Source: Burkholderiales bacterium (GTDB taxonomy: Bacteria > Pseudomonadota > Gammaproteobacteria > Burkholderiales > Burkholderiaceae_C). From it: 64,000 nucleotides of DNA. Under the pieces are notes generated by a model, which made no database searches, had not been told where the DNA came from, and saw nothing but the letters and a program-made list of their open reading frames with translations. Shown piece by piece: positions 55,560 to 64,000 of this stretch. A program made the position numbers and the translations under genes. How positions within the stretch are numbered: the first letter of the stretch is position 1; the number at the start of each line of letters is the position of its first letter. Where the stretch lies: assembly GCA_016702555.1 (NCBI GenBank), contig JADJDV010000003.1, positions 341,002 through 405,001 of the forward strand. The letters are read 5' to 3'.

Positions 55560-56466
55560 TCAATACACCTGCGGCACGATGATGCTCTGCTGAACCGGGT
55601 GGCGCACGTAGTCCTCGTGTCGCACGCGCGGCGGCAGCACCACTTCGGGGCGCTCCACCTCCTTGTACGGCAGTTGCGACAGCAGGTGCGTGATGCAGTT
55701 CAGGCGCGCCTTTTTCTTGTCGTCGGCCGGCACCACCCACCACGGCGCCTCGGGGATGTGCGTCCGGTGCAGCATGTCCTCTTTCGCCTTGGTGTAGTCC
55801 CTCCCAGCGGCGGCGGCTTTCCAGATCCATGGGGCTCAGCTTCCACTGCTTCAGCGGGTCGTGGATGCGGCCCAGAAAGCGCAGGTTTTGCTCTTCGTCG
55901 CTGATGCTGAACCAGTACTTGATGAGCTGGATGCCCGAGCGCACGAGCATCTTCTCGAACTCGGGCACCGAGCGGAAAAACTCCTCGTACTGCTCGTCCG
56001 TGCAAAAGCCCATCACGCGCTCGACGCCGGCGCGGTTGTACCAGCTGCGGTCGAACAGCACCAGCTCGCCGCCGGCCGGCAGATGCGGCACGTAGCGCTG
56101 AAAGTACCACTGCGTCTTCTCACGGTCGTTGGGCGCGGGCAGTGCCACCACGCGCGCCACGCGCGGGTTCAGGCGCTGGGTGATGCGCTTGATGACACCG
56201 CCCTTGCCGGCGGCATCGCGCCCTTCGAACAAGATCACCACCTTGCGCTTGGTGGTGGCCACCCAGTCCTGCAGCTTGACCAGTTCGCCCTGCAGGCGAA
56301 ACAGCTCGCGGAAGTACTGGCGGCGCGCGTTCTGATGGTCGCTCGACTCAGTCGGCACGCCGGAGACCGCGTCGATGTTGCGGTCTTCCAGCTCCATTTC
56401 CAGCTCTTCGTCGTAGCCGTCCAGCAGATCGCTGCGCAGGCGCTTGATCAGTTCCTCTTCGCTCAC
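55560..56466 (-). pseudogene. ppk2: polyphosphate kinase 2, one frameshift
   Basis: GTG 56466 lies 5 nt after GGAGGAG. PPK2 landmarks in the first frame: Walker A FEGRDAAGKGG, ALPAPNDREKTQWYFQRYV, LFDRSWYNRAGVERVMGF and DPLKQWKLSPMDLES. After an extra base in a G run (C run at 55799-55801) the protein continues as MLHRTHIPEAPWWVV, then DDKKKARLNCITHLL and a final VPQVY in another frame, giving about 300 residues. PPK2 phosphorylates nucleotides from polyphosphate. It is probably intact in the genome if the extra base is a consensus error. Confidence 0.82.
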
Positions 56467-56637
56467 GAAAGCTCCTCCAGTGGTGTGGGCGCCGGCGCGC
56501 AGCTTACGCAATCGATGTGACAAATCCGTGACTGTCACATCGTGGGCGCTCCAACGATTGTCAGTCGTCTGTCGGCCAGCGGCGGCATACTGTAGGGGTT
56601 TTCAAGCCCATCCCAACCCCCACAGGAGACTCAAATC

Positions 56638-57822
56638 ATGGCTCGTGAAGTCGTCGTCGTCAGCGGTGTGCGCACCGCCATCGGAACCTTTGGCGGCAGC
56701 CTGAAGGACACGCCCACCGTCGATCTGGCCGCGCTGGTCGTCGGGGAAGCGCTGGCGCGCGCGTCGGTGGAGGGCAAGGACGTCGGCCACGTCGTCTTCG
56801 GCCACGTCGTCAACACCGAACCGCGCGACATGTACCTCTCGCGCGTGGCGGCCATCAACGGCGGCTGCGGCGAAGGCACACCCGCGTTCAACGTCAACCG
56901 CCTGTGCGGTTCGGGCCTGCAGGCCATCGTGAACGCCAGCCAGGGCATTCTGCTGGGCGACTACGACGTCGCCATCGGCGGCGGCGCCGGAGAACATGAG
57001 CCGCGCGCCCTACGCGTCGCTGGCCACGCGCTTCGGCGCCCGCATGGGCGACACCAAGATGATCGACATGATGGTCGGCGCGCTGCACGACCCCTTCCAC
57101 ACCATCCACATGGGCGTGACGGCCGAGAACGTGGCGGCCGAGCACGGCATCACGCGCGAGGACCAGGACGCGCTGGCCCTGGAAAGCCACCGCCGCGCCG
57201 AAGCCGCCTGGAACGAGGGCCGCTTCAAGGACCAGATCGTCCCGGTCATGCTCAAGAGCCGCAAGGGCGAGGTCGCCTTTGACAAGGACGAGCACTTCCG
57301 TGCCGGCGCCAAGGCCGAGGACTTCAGCAAGATGAAGCCGGTGTTCGTGAAGGAGAACGGCACCGTAACCGCCGCCAACGCCTCGGGCATCAACGACGCC
57401 GCCGCCGCCGTGCTGCTGATGGAAGCCGGCGCCGCCCAGGCCCGCGGCGCAAGCCGCTGGCGCGCCTGGTCGGCTACGCGCACGCCGGTGTCGAGCCCAA
57501 GACCATGGGCATTGGCCCGGTGCCGGCCACGCAGCAGCTGCTGAAAAAACTCGGCATGAAGATCGACCAGATGGACGTGATCGAGGCCAACGAAGCCTTC
57601 GCCGCGCAGGCCTGTGCCGTCACCAAGGGCCTGGGGGCCGATCCGGCCAAGGTCAACCCCAACGGCTCGGGCATCTCGCTCGGCCACCCGATCGGCGCCA
57701 CCGGCGCGCTGATCACGGTGAAGGCCCTGTACGAGCTGCAGCGCATCCAGGGCAGGTACGCGCTGGTGACCATGTGCATCGGCGGCGGCCAGGGCATCGC
57801 GGCGGTGTTCGAGCGCATGTGA
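56638..57822 (+). pseudogene. bktB: acetyl-CoA acetyltransferase / beta-ketothiolase (BktB-like), two frameshifts
   Basis: ATG 56638 starts MAREVVVVSGVRTAIGTFGG; the nucleophilic cysteine is in NRLCGSGLQAIV. An extra G near 56988-56991 shifts the frame into ENMSRAPYASLATRFG. A missing A near 57450 shifts it again into PLARLVGYAHAGVEPKTMG, which leads to the catalytic GHPIGATGA and CIGGGQGIA motifs. Joined, it is a full thiolase of about 394 residues, for beta-oxidation or polyhydroxyalkanoate precursor synthesis. A strong terminator follows. The two compensating-type indels indicate consensus error rather than decay. Confidence 0.85.
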
Positions 57823-57866
57823 GCGCCGCGGCGGGCAGGTCCCGCCCGCTGTGCTCCCGCCACAGC

Positions 57867-57898
57867 GCCTGCTCCCGTACGGGGGCAGGCGTTTTTTC
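57867..57898 (+). terminator. rho-independent terminator of the thiolase gene
   Basis: CGCCTGCTCCCG (57867-57878) pairs with CGGGGGCAGGCG (57881-57892) with one mismatch and a 2-base apex, followed by six T. Confidence 0.9.
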
Positions 57899-58023
57899 GT
57901 TGCGCCGGCGGTGTGTCGTTCATGGCACCGAGTTGATCGGCTGGGGCCGGCGATGCGGCGCCATTGGCGCTACCATGCACGTTTCGCCCGTTCACACACC
58001 ATCCCATAGGAGAACCACGCCCG

Positions 58024-58983
58024 ATGTTCCGCCCACTTGCCTCCCTGCTCGCCATCGGCCTGATTGCCGTATCCGCCCAGGCCCAGACCTACCCCGAGAA
58101 GAACATCCGCATGGTGATCCCCTTCCCGCCCGGCGGTGGCACCGACATCCTGGGGCGGCTGGTGGCGCAGAAGCTGACCGAGGCCAACAAGTGGACCATC
58201 GTGCCCGACAACAAGGCCGGCGCCGGCGGCACGCTGGGCATCACCGAAGCCAGCAGGGGCCAAGCCCGACGGTTACGACATGGTGATGGGCCAGAAGGAC
58301 AACCTGGTGGTCGGCCCTGGCTGTACAAGAACCTGCCGTGGAACCCGGTGAAGGATTTCGCGCCGGTGGCGCACGTGGCCTGGTCGCCGGTGATCATCGC
58401 CACCGGGGTCAACAGCAAGTTCAAGACGCTGGCCGACGTGGTGGCGGCCGCCAAGGCCGCGCCCGACACCATCACCTATGGCTTGCCGGGCAACGGCACC
58501 ACCATCCACCTGGCGGGCGACCAGTTCGAGAAGGCTGCCGGCATCAAGCTGCGCCACGTGCCGTACAAGTGGTTCCAACCCGGCGCTGATGGACGCGCTG
58601 GCCGGCAACGTCGATCTGCTGGTGTCGTCCGTGCCCTCGGCGATGGCGCAGGTCAAGGCTGGCAAGCTGCGCCGCTGGCCGTCACCCGGCCAAGCGCAGC
58701 AGTTCGCTGCCCGAGGTGCCGACGGTGGCCGGTGCGGCTACGCCGGCTTCGACATGAGCTACCTGGTACGGGCCTGCTGATGCCGGCCGGCACGCCAGCG
58801 CCGATCGTGGCGCAGATGAACGGCGCCGTGAACAAGCTGCTGGCCACGCCCGAGTTGCAGAAGGCGATCCAGGACCAGGCGCCGAGCCGCTGGCGATGAG
58901 CACCGAGGCCTTCACGCAGCAGCTGCAGCGCGACTTTCAGGGCATGGAGAAGATCGCGCGATGCGGGCGTAAAGACGGAATAG
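58024..58983 (+). pseudogene. Bug/TctC-family periplasmic substrate-binding protein, multiple frameshifts
   Basis: ATG 58024 gives a signal peptide (MFRPLASLLAIGLIAVSAQA) and the family start YPEKNIRMVIPFPPGGGTD. Frame changes occur near 58255, 58315, 58567 and repeatedly between 58660 and 58900. Conserved blocks continue through them: KPDGYDMVMGQKDN, NLPWNPVKDFAPVAHVAW, NPALMDALAGNVDLLVSSV, LMPAGTPAPIVAQMN, and a tail MSTEAFTQQLQRDFQGMEKI ending at TAG 58981. Joined it is about 320 residues, normal for the family, which binds carboxylates and other small organics. No TctAB genes are adjacent, as is common for Bug proteins. Confidence 0.82.
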
Positions 58984-59119
58984 ACCCCGAGCGGCCGATG
59001 CCGCTTCCCCCTCTCCTGCGGGAGGGACGACACCAGTGGCCGGCGAGGTCCGGCCACGGTGTCCTGGTCAGGGCTGTGGCGCGGCCAGCGGACGCGCTCA
59101 TCGACGCAGACCGGAAGAA

Positions 59120-59150
59120 ACGCCCGCAAGCTGCGGGTGTTTTTCTTTTC
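59120..59150 (+). terminator. rho-independent terminator of the Bug-family gene
   Basis: ACGCCCGCA (59120-59128) pairs with TGCGGGTGT (59132-59140), one G-T pair, 3-nt loop, followed by a T-rich run. The 341-bp gap 58984-59324 holds this hairpin and the TetR operator; no gene was seen in it. Confidence 0.85.
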
Positions 59151-59285
59151 CCAGCCCTATCGCCGTGACGGAGCAACTCCACGCCAGCTGGCCACCCGCC
59201 GATCGGTGCGACGCGAATCAGGCAGCACCCGCAGCGCCCGAACACCCCTTCAACAACGTTTTCCCCTCGAAGTCAAGATCCGATT

Positions 59286-59309
59286 AAGATAGTAATCAAT
59301 TACTATCTT
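59286..59309 (+). promoter_or_regulatory. 24-bp palindromic operator upstream of the TetR-type gene
   Basis: Perfect 11-bp arms AAGATAGTAAT (59286-59296) and ATTACTATCTT (59299-59309) flank a 2-bp centre. The site ends 15 bp before the TetR ATG and is strikingly AT-rich against the GC-rich background. TetR-family repressors bind such dyads to control themselves and the adjacent efflux operon. Confidence 0.75.
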
Positions 59310-59324
59310 TGGATTGTCTGCGCC

Positions 59325-59947
59325 ATGAGTGAAGCCCGCAAAGCACTTGCCCGCTGAAGAAGCGGCGCGTCCGCCACGGTGGAGGCGGTGATCGACCTGG
59401 CGGCCGAGCAGAACCCGAGTTGACATCACCACGGCGGCGACCGCGCAGCGCATGGGCCTGACGGTGGCGCGCTGTTCCGGCATTTCCCGAGCAAGGAAGC
59501 GATCCTGCAGGCGGTCAGGGAAGCAACCCGGTGTCGGCGCTCTGCGGGACGCGGCATCGACCAGGCCATCCACGCCGCAGCCTCCCCGCTCGCCGCCGCG
59601 CTGGAAGCGGTGTTCATGACGCACACGACTTCCGTGGCCTTGCATCCAGGTGCCGCGCATGCTGTTCAGCGTGAAGGTAGCGCCCAGCGAGAGCCTGCCC
59701 CGGCGCATGGTGCGACCCTGCTGGAGTATTTACCGCGAGCGCCTGCACTGCCTGCTGCTGGCCGGCCAGGCGCAAGGAGTTTGACGCCGGCCCGACGTGG
59801 CGGCGGCCGCGGTCCTGTCTTCTGTCGCGGCGGCACCATCCAGGGCCTGGTGATGCAGTCGATGCTGGCAGATGCGTGGCACGCATCCAGCGCGACGCGG
59901 CAGCGGTGTACGCCATCTACCGCCGCGCATCGCTTCATGAGCGCACG
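59325..59947 (+). pseudogene. TetR/AcrR family repressor, multiple frameshifts
   Basis: ATG 59325 reads MSEARKALAR before a frame break. TVEAVIDLAAEQNP, DITTAATAQRMGLT, then FRHFPSKEAILQAV (the helix-turn-helix and following helix) appear in successive frames. C-terminal pieces such as VPRMLFS and IQGLVMQSMLA extend to about 59940. Size (about 205 codons) is normal for TetR. It is the likely repressor of the efflux genes that follow at once. Whether the breaks are genuine is doubtful given the regional pattern. The 3' end is approximate. Confidence 0.7.
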
Positions 59948-61087
59948 ATGAAATTGCCCCGCCTGCAAGGCCGCACGTTGGCGCTGATCGCGTGCGTTGA
60001 TTCCCCTTTTCGCGCTGTTCGCCTACGCCGCCCTGCGCCCGCCGCGCTGGCGGCGGTGAAGGGAGACGGCGGAAATCGCGCGACGACCGCCTGGCCCTGG
60101 CGGGCATCGGTACCGGTGCAGGCGCGCTTCAGCCACAAGATCGGCCTCACTTTGCCGGCCGGCTGAAGCAGCTGAACGTCAACGTCGGCGATGCGGTCCG
60201 GCCGGGCCAGGTGTGCTGGGCGAGATGGACCCGGTCGATCTGGACGATCGCTCGCGTGCGCGCAGCAGGCCGCCGTCAGGAGCGCCGAAGCGCCGCGCTG
60301 CGGCAGGCGCAAGCCAGCAGGCCTATGCGCACACGCAGGCCCACCGCTACCAGTAGCTGTTCGCGCGGTGCAGGGCATCAGCGAGGAGACGCTGTCACCA
60401 GCAGCAGGAGCTGAGCATCGCCGAGGCAGTGCCGGCTGGCAGCGCGCGAGGACGCGGGCCGCCTGCACGCCGAATCGCAGGCGCTGCAAAGAGCAGCAGC
60501 GCGGCAACTTGGTGCAAGCGCACCGGCCGCCGGCCTGGTGGTGCCGCGCCACGCGGATCCCGGCACCACGCTGGTGGCCGGCCAGGCCGTGGTGGAAGCG
60601 ATCGACCCGGCCAGCCTGCAGGTGGACACCCGCTTGACCAGATCGGCGCCGAGGGCCCGGCCGCCGATCCGCCGGCGCAGGTGCGGATGCGTCCGCGCCA
60701 CAGCCAGGACCAGCCGGCTGCATGCTGCGCGTCGAGCCGCTGGCCGACGCCGTGACCGAGGAAACCCCGGCTAAGATCGTGTTCGACAGCACACCCACAC
60801 CGCTGCCGCCGGTGGGCGAACCGGCCGAGGGATTGGTGCGGTTGCCGCCCTTGCCAGACGCGCCCCGATCCCGGAACGCCGCCATCCGCAGCGCGTCGAT
60901 GGCCAGCGCGTGTGGAAGCTGCCGATGGCGAGCCACCTTCACGCCGATCCAGCTCGCCGCAGCGACCTCGACGGCCAGGTGCAGGTGGTGCGTGGCCTGG
61001 CGGCGGGTGAACAGATCGTCGTCTACAGCGAAGACATCAGCGCGCAGCCGCATCCAGGTGCTGGAGCGTTCGCCCGGGTCGCGCCAA
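59948..61087 (+). pseudogene. HlyD/DevB-type periplasmic adaptor (membrane fusion protein), multiple frameshifts
   Basis: ATG 59948 gives MKLPRLQGRTLALIA and an N-terminal membrane helix. Readable blocks in changing frames include VQARFSHKIG, FAGRLKQLNVNVGDAVRPGQ (biotinyl-lipoyl-like domain), LGEMDPVDLDDRS, RVEPLADAVTEETPAKIVFDS (beta-barrel) and VVRGLAAGEQIVVYSEDISA (membrane-proximal domain). This domain order is that of adaptors paired with MacB/DevC-type ABC exporters. The end near 61087 is approximate because of dense indels. Confidence 0.7.
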
Positions 61088-62298
61088 GATCAGGCCCGGG
61101 CTGGGCGCGACGTCCTGCATGCCTGGGGCAAGTTCATCTTCACCGGCATCTGGCCTGGCTGCTGATCGGCGTCACTCTGACCATGGCCGGCCTGTACCGC
61201 GTGGCATGGTGGAGGACGGCAAGGTGTTGCCTCGACAACAGCGGCGTCGATCTGTGGGTGGTGCAGCAGGGCACGCTGGAACCGTACGCCGAGTCCTCCA
61301 GCGTGCCGGACGATCTGTGTGGCGCAGCATCCGCACTCCCGCCTCGGCGTGGCGCAGGCGGCCAACATCACCTATCTCACCATGCAGGTCGGCTGGGGCG
61401 AGCACGACGTGCGCGCCATGGTGGTCGGCATCACGGCCGAACAAGCGGGTGCGGCCCGGCTGGCCGGGCCGCAGCTGATCGCCGGGCGCCAGATCACGCG
61501 CGGGCATTACGAGGCGGTGGCCGACATCGCCACCGGCTTCGCGCTGGCGAGGCGCATCCGCCGCAACCTCCCTACACCGTGGTCGTGACCGAGGCGCCGC
61601 ATGGTGTCTTCCAGCGGCGACCCGATGGTGTTCATTCCGTTTCAAGGACGCGCAGGAAGCGCAGTTCCTGGAAGGACAACGACGCCATCCTGATGCAGCG
61701 CTGCCGCACCGAGGCCAACTCGGTTTTCAACCGCCCCGGCCGGCCGGGCCTGCTGGAGGCCGTGTGGTCGCCCCGCAGACCAGCAACCGCCAGGTCAACG
61801 CGGTGCTGGTGCGCCTGCGGCCCGGCTTCACGCCGCAGGAGGTGCCGAGCCGATCCGGCGCTGGAAGCGACTGACGGTGTGGTACGACCGCGACCAGATG
61901 GAGGCATCCGGTCGGCAAGTTGATCGCCATCCGGCGCGGCAGATCGGCATGTTCTCGTCATTCTGGCGGTGGTCATCGCCGCCATCGTATTCTCTACCAT
62001 CTACTCGCCTCACCATGGACAAGATCCGGCGAGATCGCGGTGCTTGCTGATCGGCGATTAGCGCAAACCGCACCATCGCCGTCATGATCCTGCAGCAGGC
62101 GCTGATGCTGGGCGTGCCTTTCGGCTTCGTGGTCGGCAAGATCAGCGCCACCCTTTGCCGCGCCGATCTTCCCCAAGTACGTGCTGCTGCCGAACGACAC
62201 CGTCGCCGGCTTTCTCGCCGTGCTGGCGATCTGCGCTGGCCAGCCTGGTGGCGATCCTCATGGCGCTTCAAGGTCGATCCGGCCGAGGCCATTGGGTA
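61088..62298 (+). pseudogene. FtsX-like ABC transporter permease (DevC-like), multiple frameshifts
   Basis: Begins near 61088 with GRDVLHAWGKFIFTGI and an N-terminal helix (LLIGVTLTMAGLYR). A periplasmic domain follows (QAANITYLTMQVGWGEHDV, VGITAEQAGAARLAG, QVNAVLVRLRPGFTPQEV). The C-terminal FtsX helices are seen as VVIAAIVFSTIYS, TIAVMILQQALMLGV and NDTVAGFLAVLAIC. It ends at TAG 62296. With the adaptor and ATPase it forms an efflux or lipid/protein export ABC system. The start is approximate. Confidence 0.7.
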
Positions 62299-62303
62299 GC
62301 GCC

Positions 62304-63003
62304 ATGGGCAGCAAGGCATTCGCATCGAATCGCTGTCCTGGTTGCTTCGGCTTTCGCGGCGGACACGGCCGTGTGGGCGCTGAAAGACGTCAACCTGCAG
62401 GTCGCACTGGCGAGGTGGAAAATTTTTGTGATCGGCCCTCTGGATCGGGCAAGAGCACGCTGCTGAAGTGCTTGGGCGCGGTGATCGACCCGCACCGCCG
62501 GCCGCATGATCCTGGACGACACGGTGATCTACGACGGCTGGAAGGTGCGATCTCGCGCGCTGCGGCGCGACAAGATCGGCTCGTGCACCCAGGCGCCCTA
62601 CTCCCGATCCCGTTCCTCGACGCAAACGACAACGTGGCCCTGCTGCCGATGCTGGCTGGCGCGCCGAATGCCGAGGCGCGGGCGCGCGCTGGAATTGCTC
62701 GCTGCGCCCCGATGCAGCACTCGCCCAGGCCATGCCATCGCAGCTTGGCGGCGAGCAGCAGCGCGTGGCGATCGCGCGCGGCCTGGTCCGGCTGCCGGTG
62801 ATCCTGGCGGACGAGCCCACCGCGCCGCTGGACTCCGAGCGCGCCCTGGCGGTGATCCGCATCCTCAACGACATGGCCCAGCGCTTCCAGACCGCCGTCA
62901 TCGTCGTCACCACGACGAGAAGATCATCCCGACCTTCAAGCGCATCTACTACATCCGCGACGGCGTCACGCACGAGGAAGCGGCGCGGGCCAGCGCATCG
63001 TGA
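62304..63003 (+). pseudogene. ABC transporter ATP-binding protein (DevA/MacB-type), multiple frameshifts
   Basis: ATG 62304, 5 bp after the permease stop. Walker A is recoverable as IGP-SGSGKSTLLKCLGAVIDP, the Q-loop as QAPYLIPFLD, and the signature as QLGGEQQRVAIARGL. Walker B is VILADEPTAPLDSERAL and the switch segment is AVIVVTTHDEKIIPTF-like, all across several frame changes. About 230 codons. It energises the FtsX-like permease. Stop at 63001-63003. Confidence 0.75.
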
Positions 63004-63013
63004 CTGAAACACC

Positions 63014-64000
63014 ATGAACCATGACCTGTGTTCTCGCGCCGCCTGATGGGTCGTACTGGCCGCGCCCGCTCGCCGCCTGCACCGCGCGGGCCAGATTCTC
63101 CAGCGGCCGGCCGGCCCCGAAGTGGCGCGCTACACCCCGGCACGCCACACCGACCCACACCACCCGGAAGGGGCAGCCACGGCGCTGGGCGAGCCCAGCG
63201 CTTTCCAGGTGGGCACGCAGATCGACGCGCGCTGGTGGCAGGCTTTGGGATCAGCCGAACTCGACGCTCGATCGAGCGCGTTGGCGGCCAACCCAAGCCT
63301 GGCGGCGGCCCGCGCCACTCCTGCGCCAGGCGCAGCAACCGCACTTCGGCGCGCGCCGGCTCGACGCTGTACCCGCAGGTCGACGCCGGCATCGGCACCC
63401 AGCGCGGCACGGGTTGACCCCAGCACACAAGGCCAGGTCGGCGAGGCGCGCGAGTTCAGCCCCGCCAACGCCGGCATCGGCATCAGCTACCGGCCTGGAT
63501 CTGGCCGGCGGCAACCGGCGCGCTGGAGGCGCTGGCTGCCTGCACCGAGCACCGCCGCCATGAGTTGGCGGGCGCGCAGCTGAGCCTGGCTGCCTGCATC
63601 ACCGGCGCTGCCATCACAGCGCGCGGCTGGCGGGACAGATCGCCTCGATCGAGACCCTGGTCCACAGACCCAGGACGAAAAAGCATCTCTGCGCTGACAC
63701 GGCAGCGCGTGCGCCTGGGCTCAGGCCGCGCCGGCCGGAGAGCCGCTGGCGCTGCATGCCCAACTCGAGCAGACACGCGCCAGCTCGCCGGCGCTGTGCG
63801 CGCAGCTGGAGCAGAGCGAACAATCTGCTGGCCGTGCTCGCCGGCGAGCCGCCAGGCGCGGCAGGTGCCGGCCTTCACGCTTGACCGGTTCCGCCTGCCG
63901 ACCGATTTACCGCTGCTGCTGCCGTTCGAGCTGGTGCGGCGGCGCCCTGACATCCTGGCCGCCGAGGCCCTGGTGCACACCGCCAACGCCGAGTACGGGG
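63014..64000 (+). pseudogene. outer-membrane efflux factor (NodT/TolC family), frameshifted and cut by window end
   Basis: Starts near ATG 63014 and runs off the window. Readable blocks: an N-terminal lipoprotein-like leader (out of frame), EVARYTPARHTDP, ALGEPSAFQVGTQIDARWWQ with ALGSAELD (the FW-W motif region of NodT factors), ANPSLAAARATL, and near the end FRLPTDLPLLLPFELVRRRP with DILAAEALVHTANAEYG. It would form the outer-membrane duct for the upstream ABC exporter. Frames change every 50-100 bases. Confidence 0.72.

Overview
This is a GC-rich proteobacterial chromosomal segment. The gene content and order point to a betaproteobacterium of the Burkholderiales, most likely Comamonadaceae. 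The indicators are an alaC-type aminotransferase / hom / thrC / mobB / moeA / moaD series near moaE and clpB, an acnB / citE-like / mdh / gntR / sdhCDABE / gltA tricarboxylic-acid-cycle block, and leuC / entericidin / leuD / leuB. The family assignment is an inference from gene order; no rRNA or tRNA gene was found to confirm it.

Layout. (1) 1-8.7 kb: an accessory catabolic region. A Gfo/Idh oxidoreductase (cut by the window start), a DUF993 aldolase-like protein and a sugar isomerase-like TIM barrel run on the plus strand. They converge on an MFS transporter, a thiamine-diphosphate enzyme, a FAD dehydrogenase and a DUF169 protein on the minus strand. (2) 8.8-14.1 kb, minus strand: an aldehyde dehydrogenase, clpB with a plausible heat-shock promoter, a secreted nuclease and moaE. 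(3) 14.4-16.2 kb: a two-gene plus-strand insertion (DHDPS-like aldolase and an unusual SDR) inside the molybdopterin/threonine region. (4) 16.2-23.7 kb, minus strand: the alaC-hom-[vapBC]-thrC-mobB-moeA-moaD-lysE series. A toxin-antitoxin pair sits between hom and thrC, and an interspersed palindromic repeat is absorbed into the thrC reading frame. (5) 23.8-26.7 kb: Mth938-like protein, Bcp peroxiredoxin and PhoH. (6) 26.8-40.1 kb: the TCA block. A UTRA-type GntR regulator is divergent from mdh, with a perfect 12-bp palindrome inside its own promoter. An intact-ended IS1380-type element lies between the regulator and sdhC. (7) 40.6-42.2 kb: a bacterial eRF1-like (baeRF3) protein next to an HPF/RaiA-like gene. 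(8) 42.4-47.9 kb: a methyltransferase, LysR and the leucine operon. (9) 47.9-49.6 kb: an IS256-family element that truncates dusC. (10) 49.7-59 kb: FecR, OmpA, two cytochromes c, RluA, a dioxygenase remnant, SYLF, SDR, PPK2, BktB and a Bug-type binding protein. (11) 59.3-64 kb: a TetR-controlled efflux operon (adaptor, permease, ATPase, outer-membrane factor) running off the window end.

Reading frames are clean up to about 42 kb apart from the IS1380 transposase. From about 49.7 kb onward single- and double-base indels become steadily denser, and by 59-64 kb almost no gene holds a frame for more than about 100 codons. Conserved protein sequence continues across the breaks. The gradient looks more like poor consensus quality near a contig end than biological decay, so broken genes there are marked as frameshifted and should not be read as proven pseudogenes.
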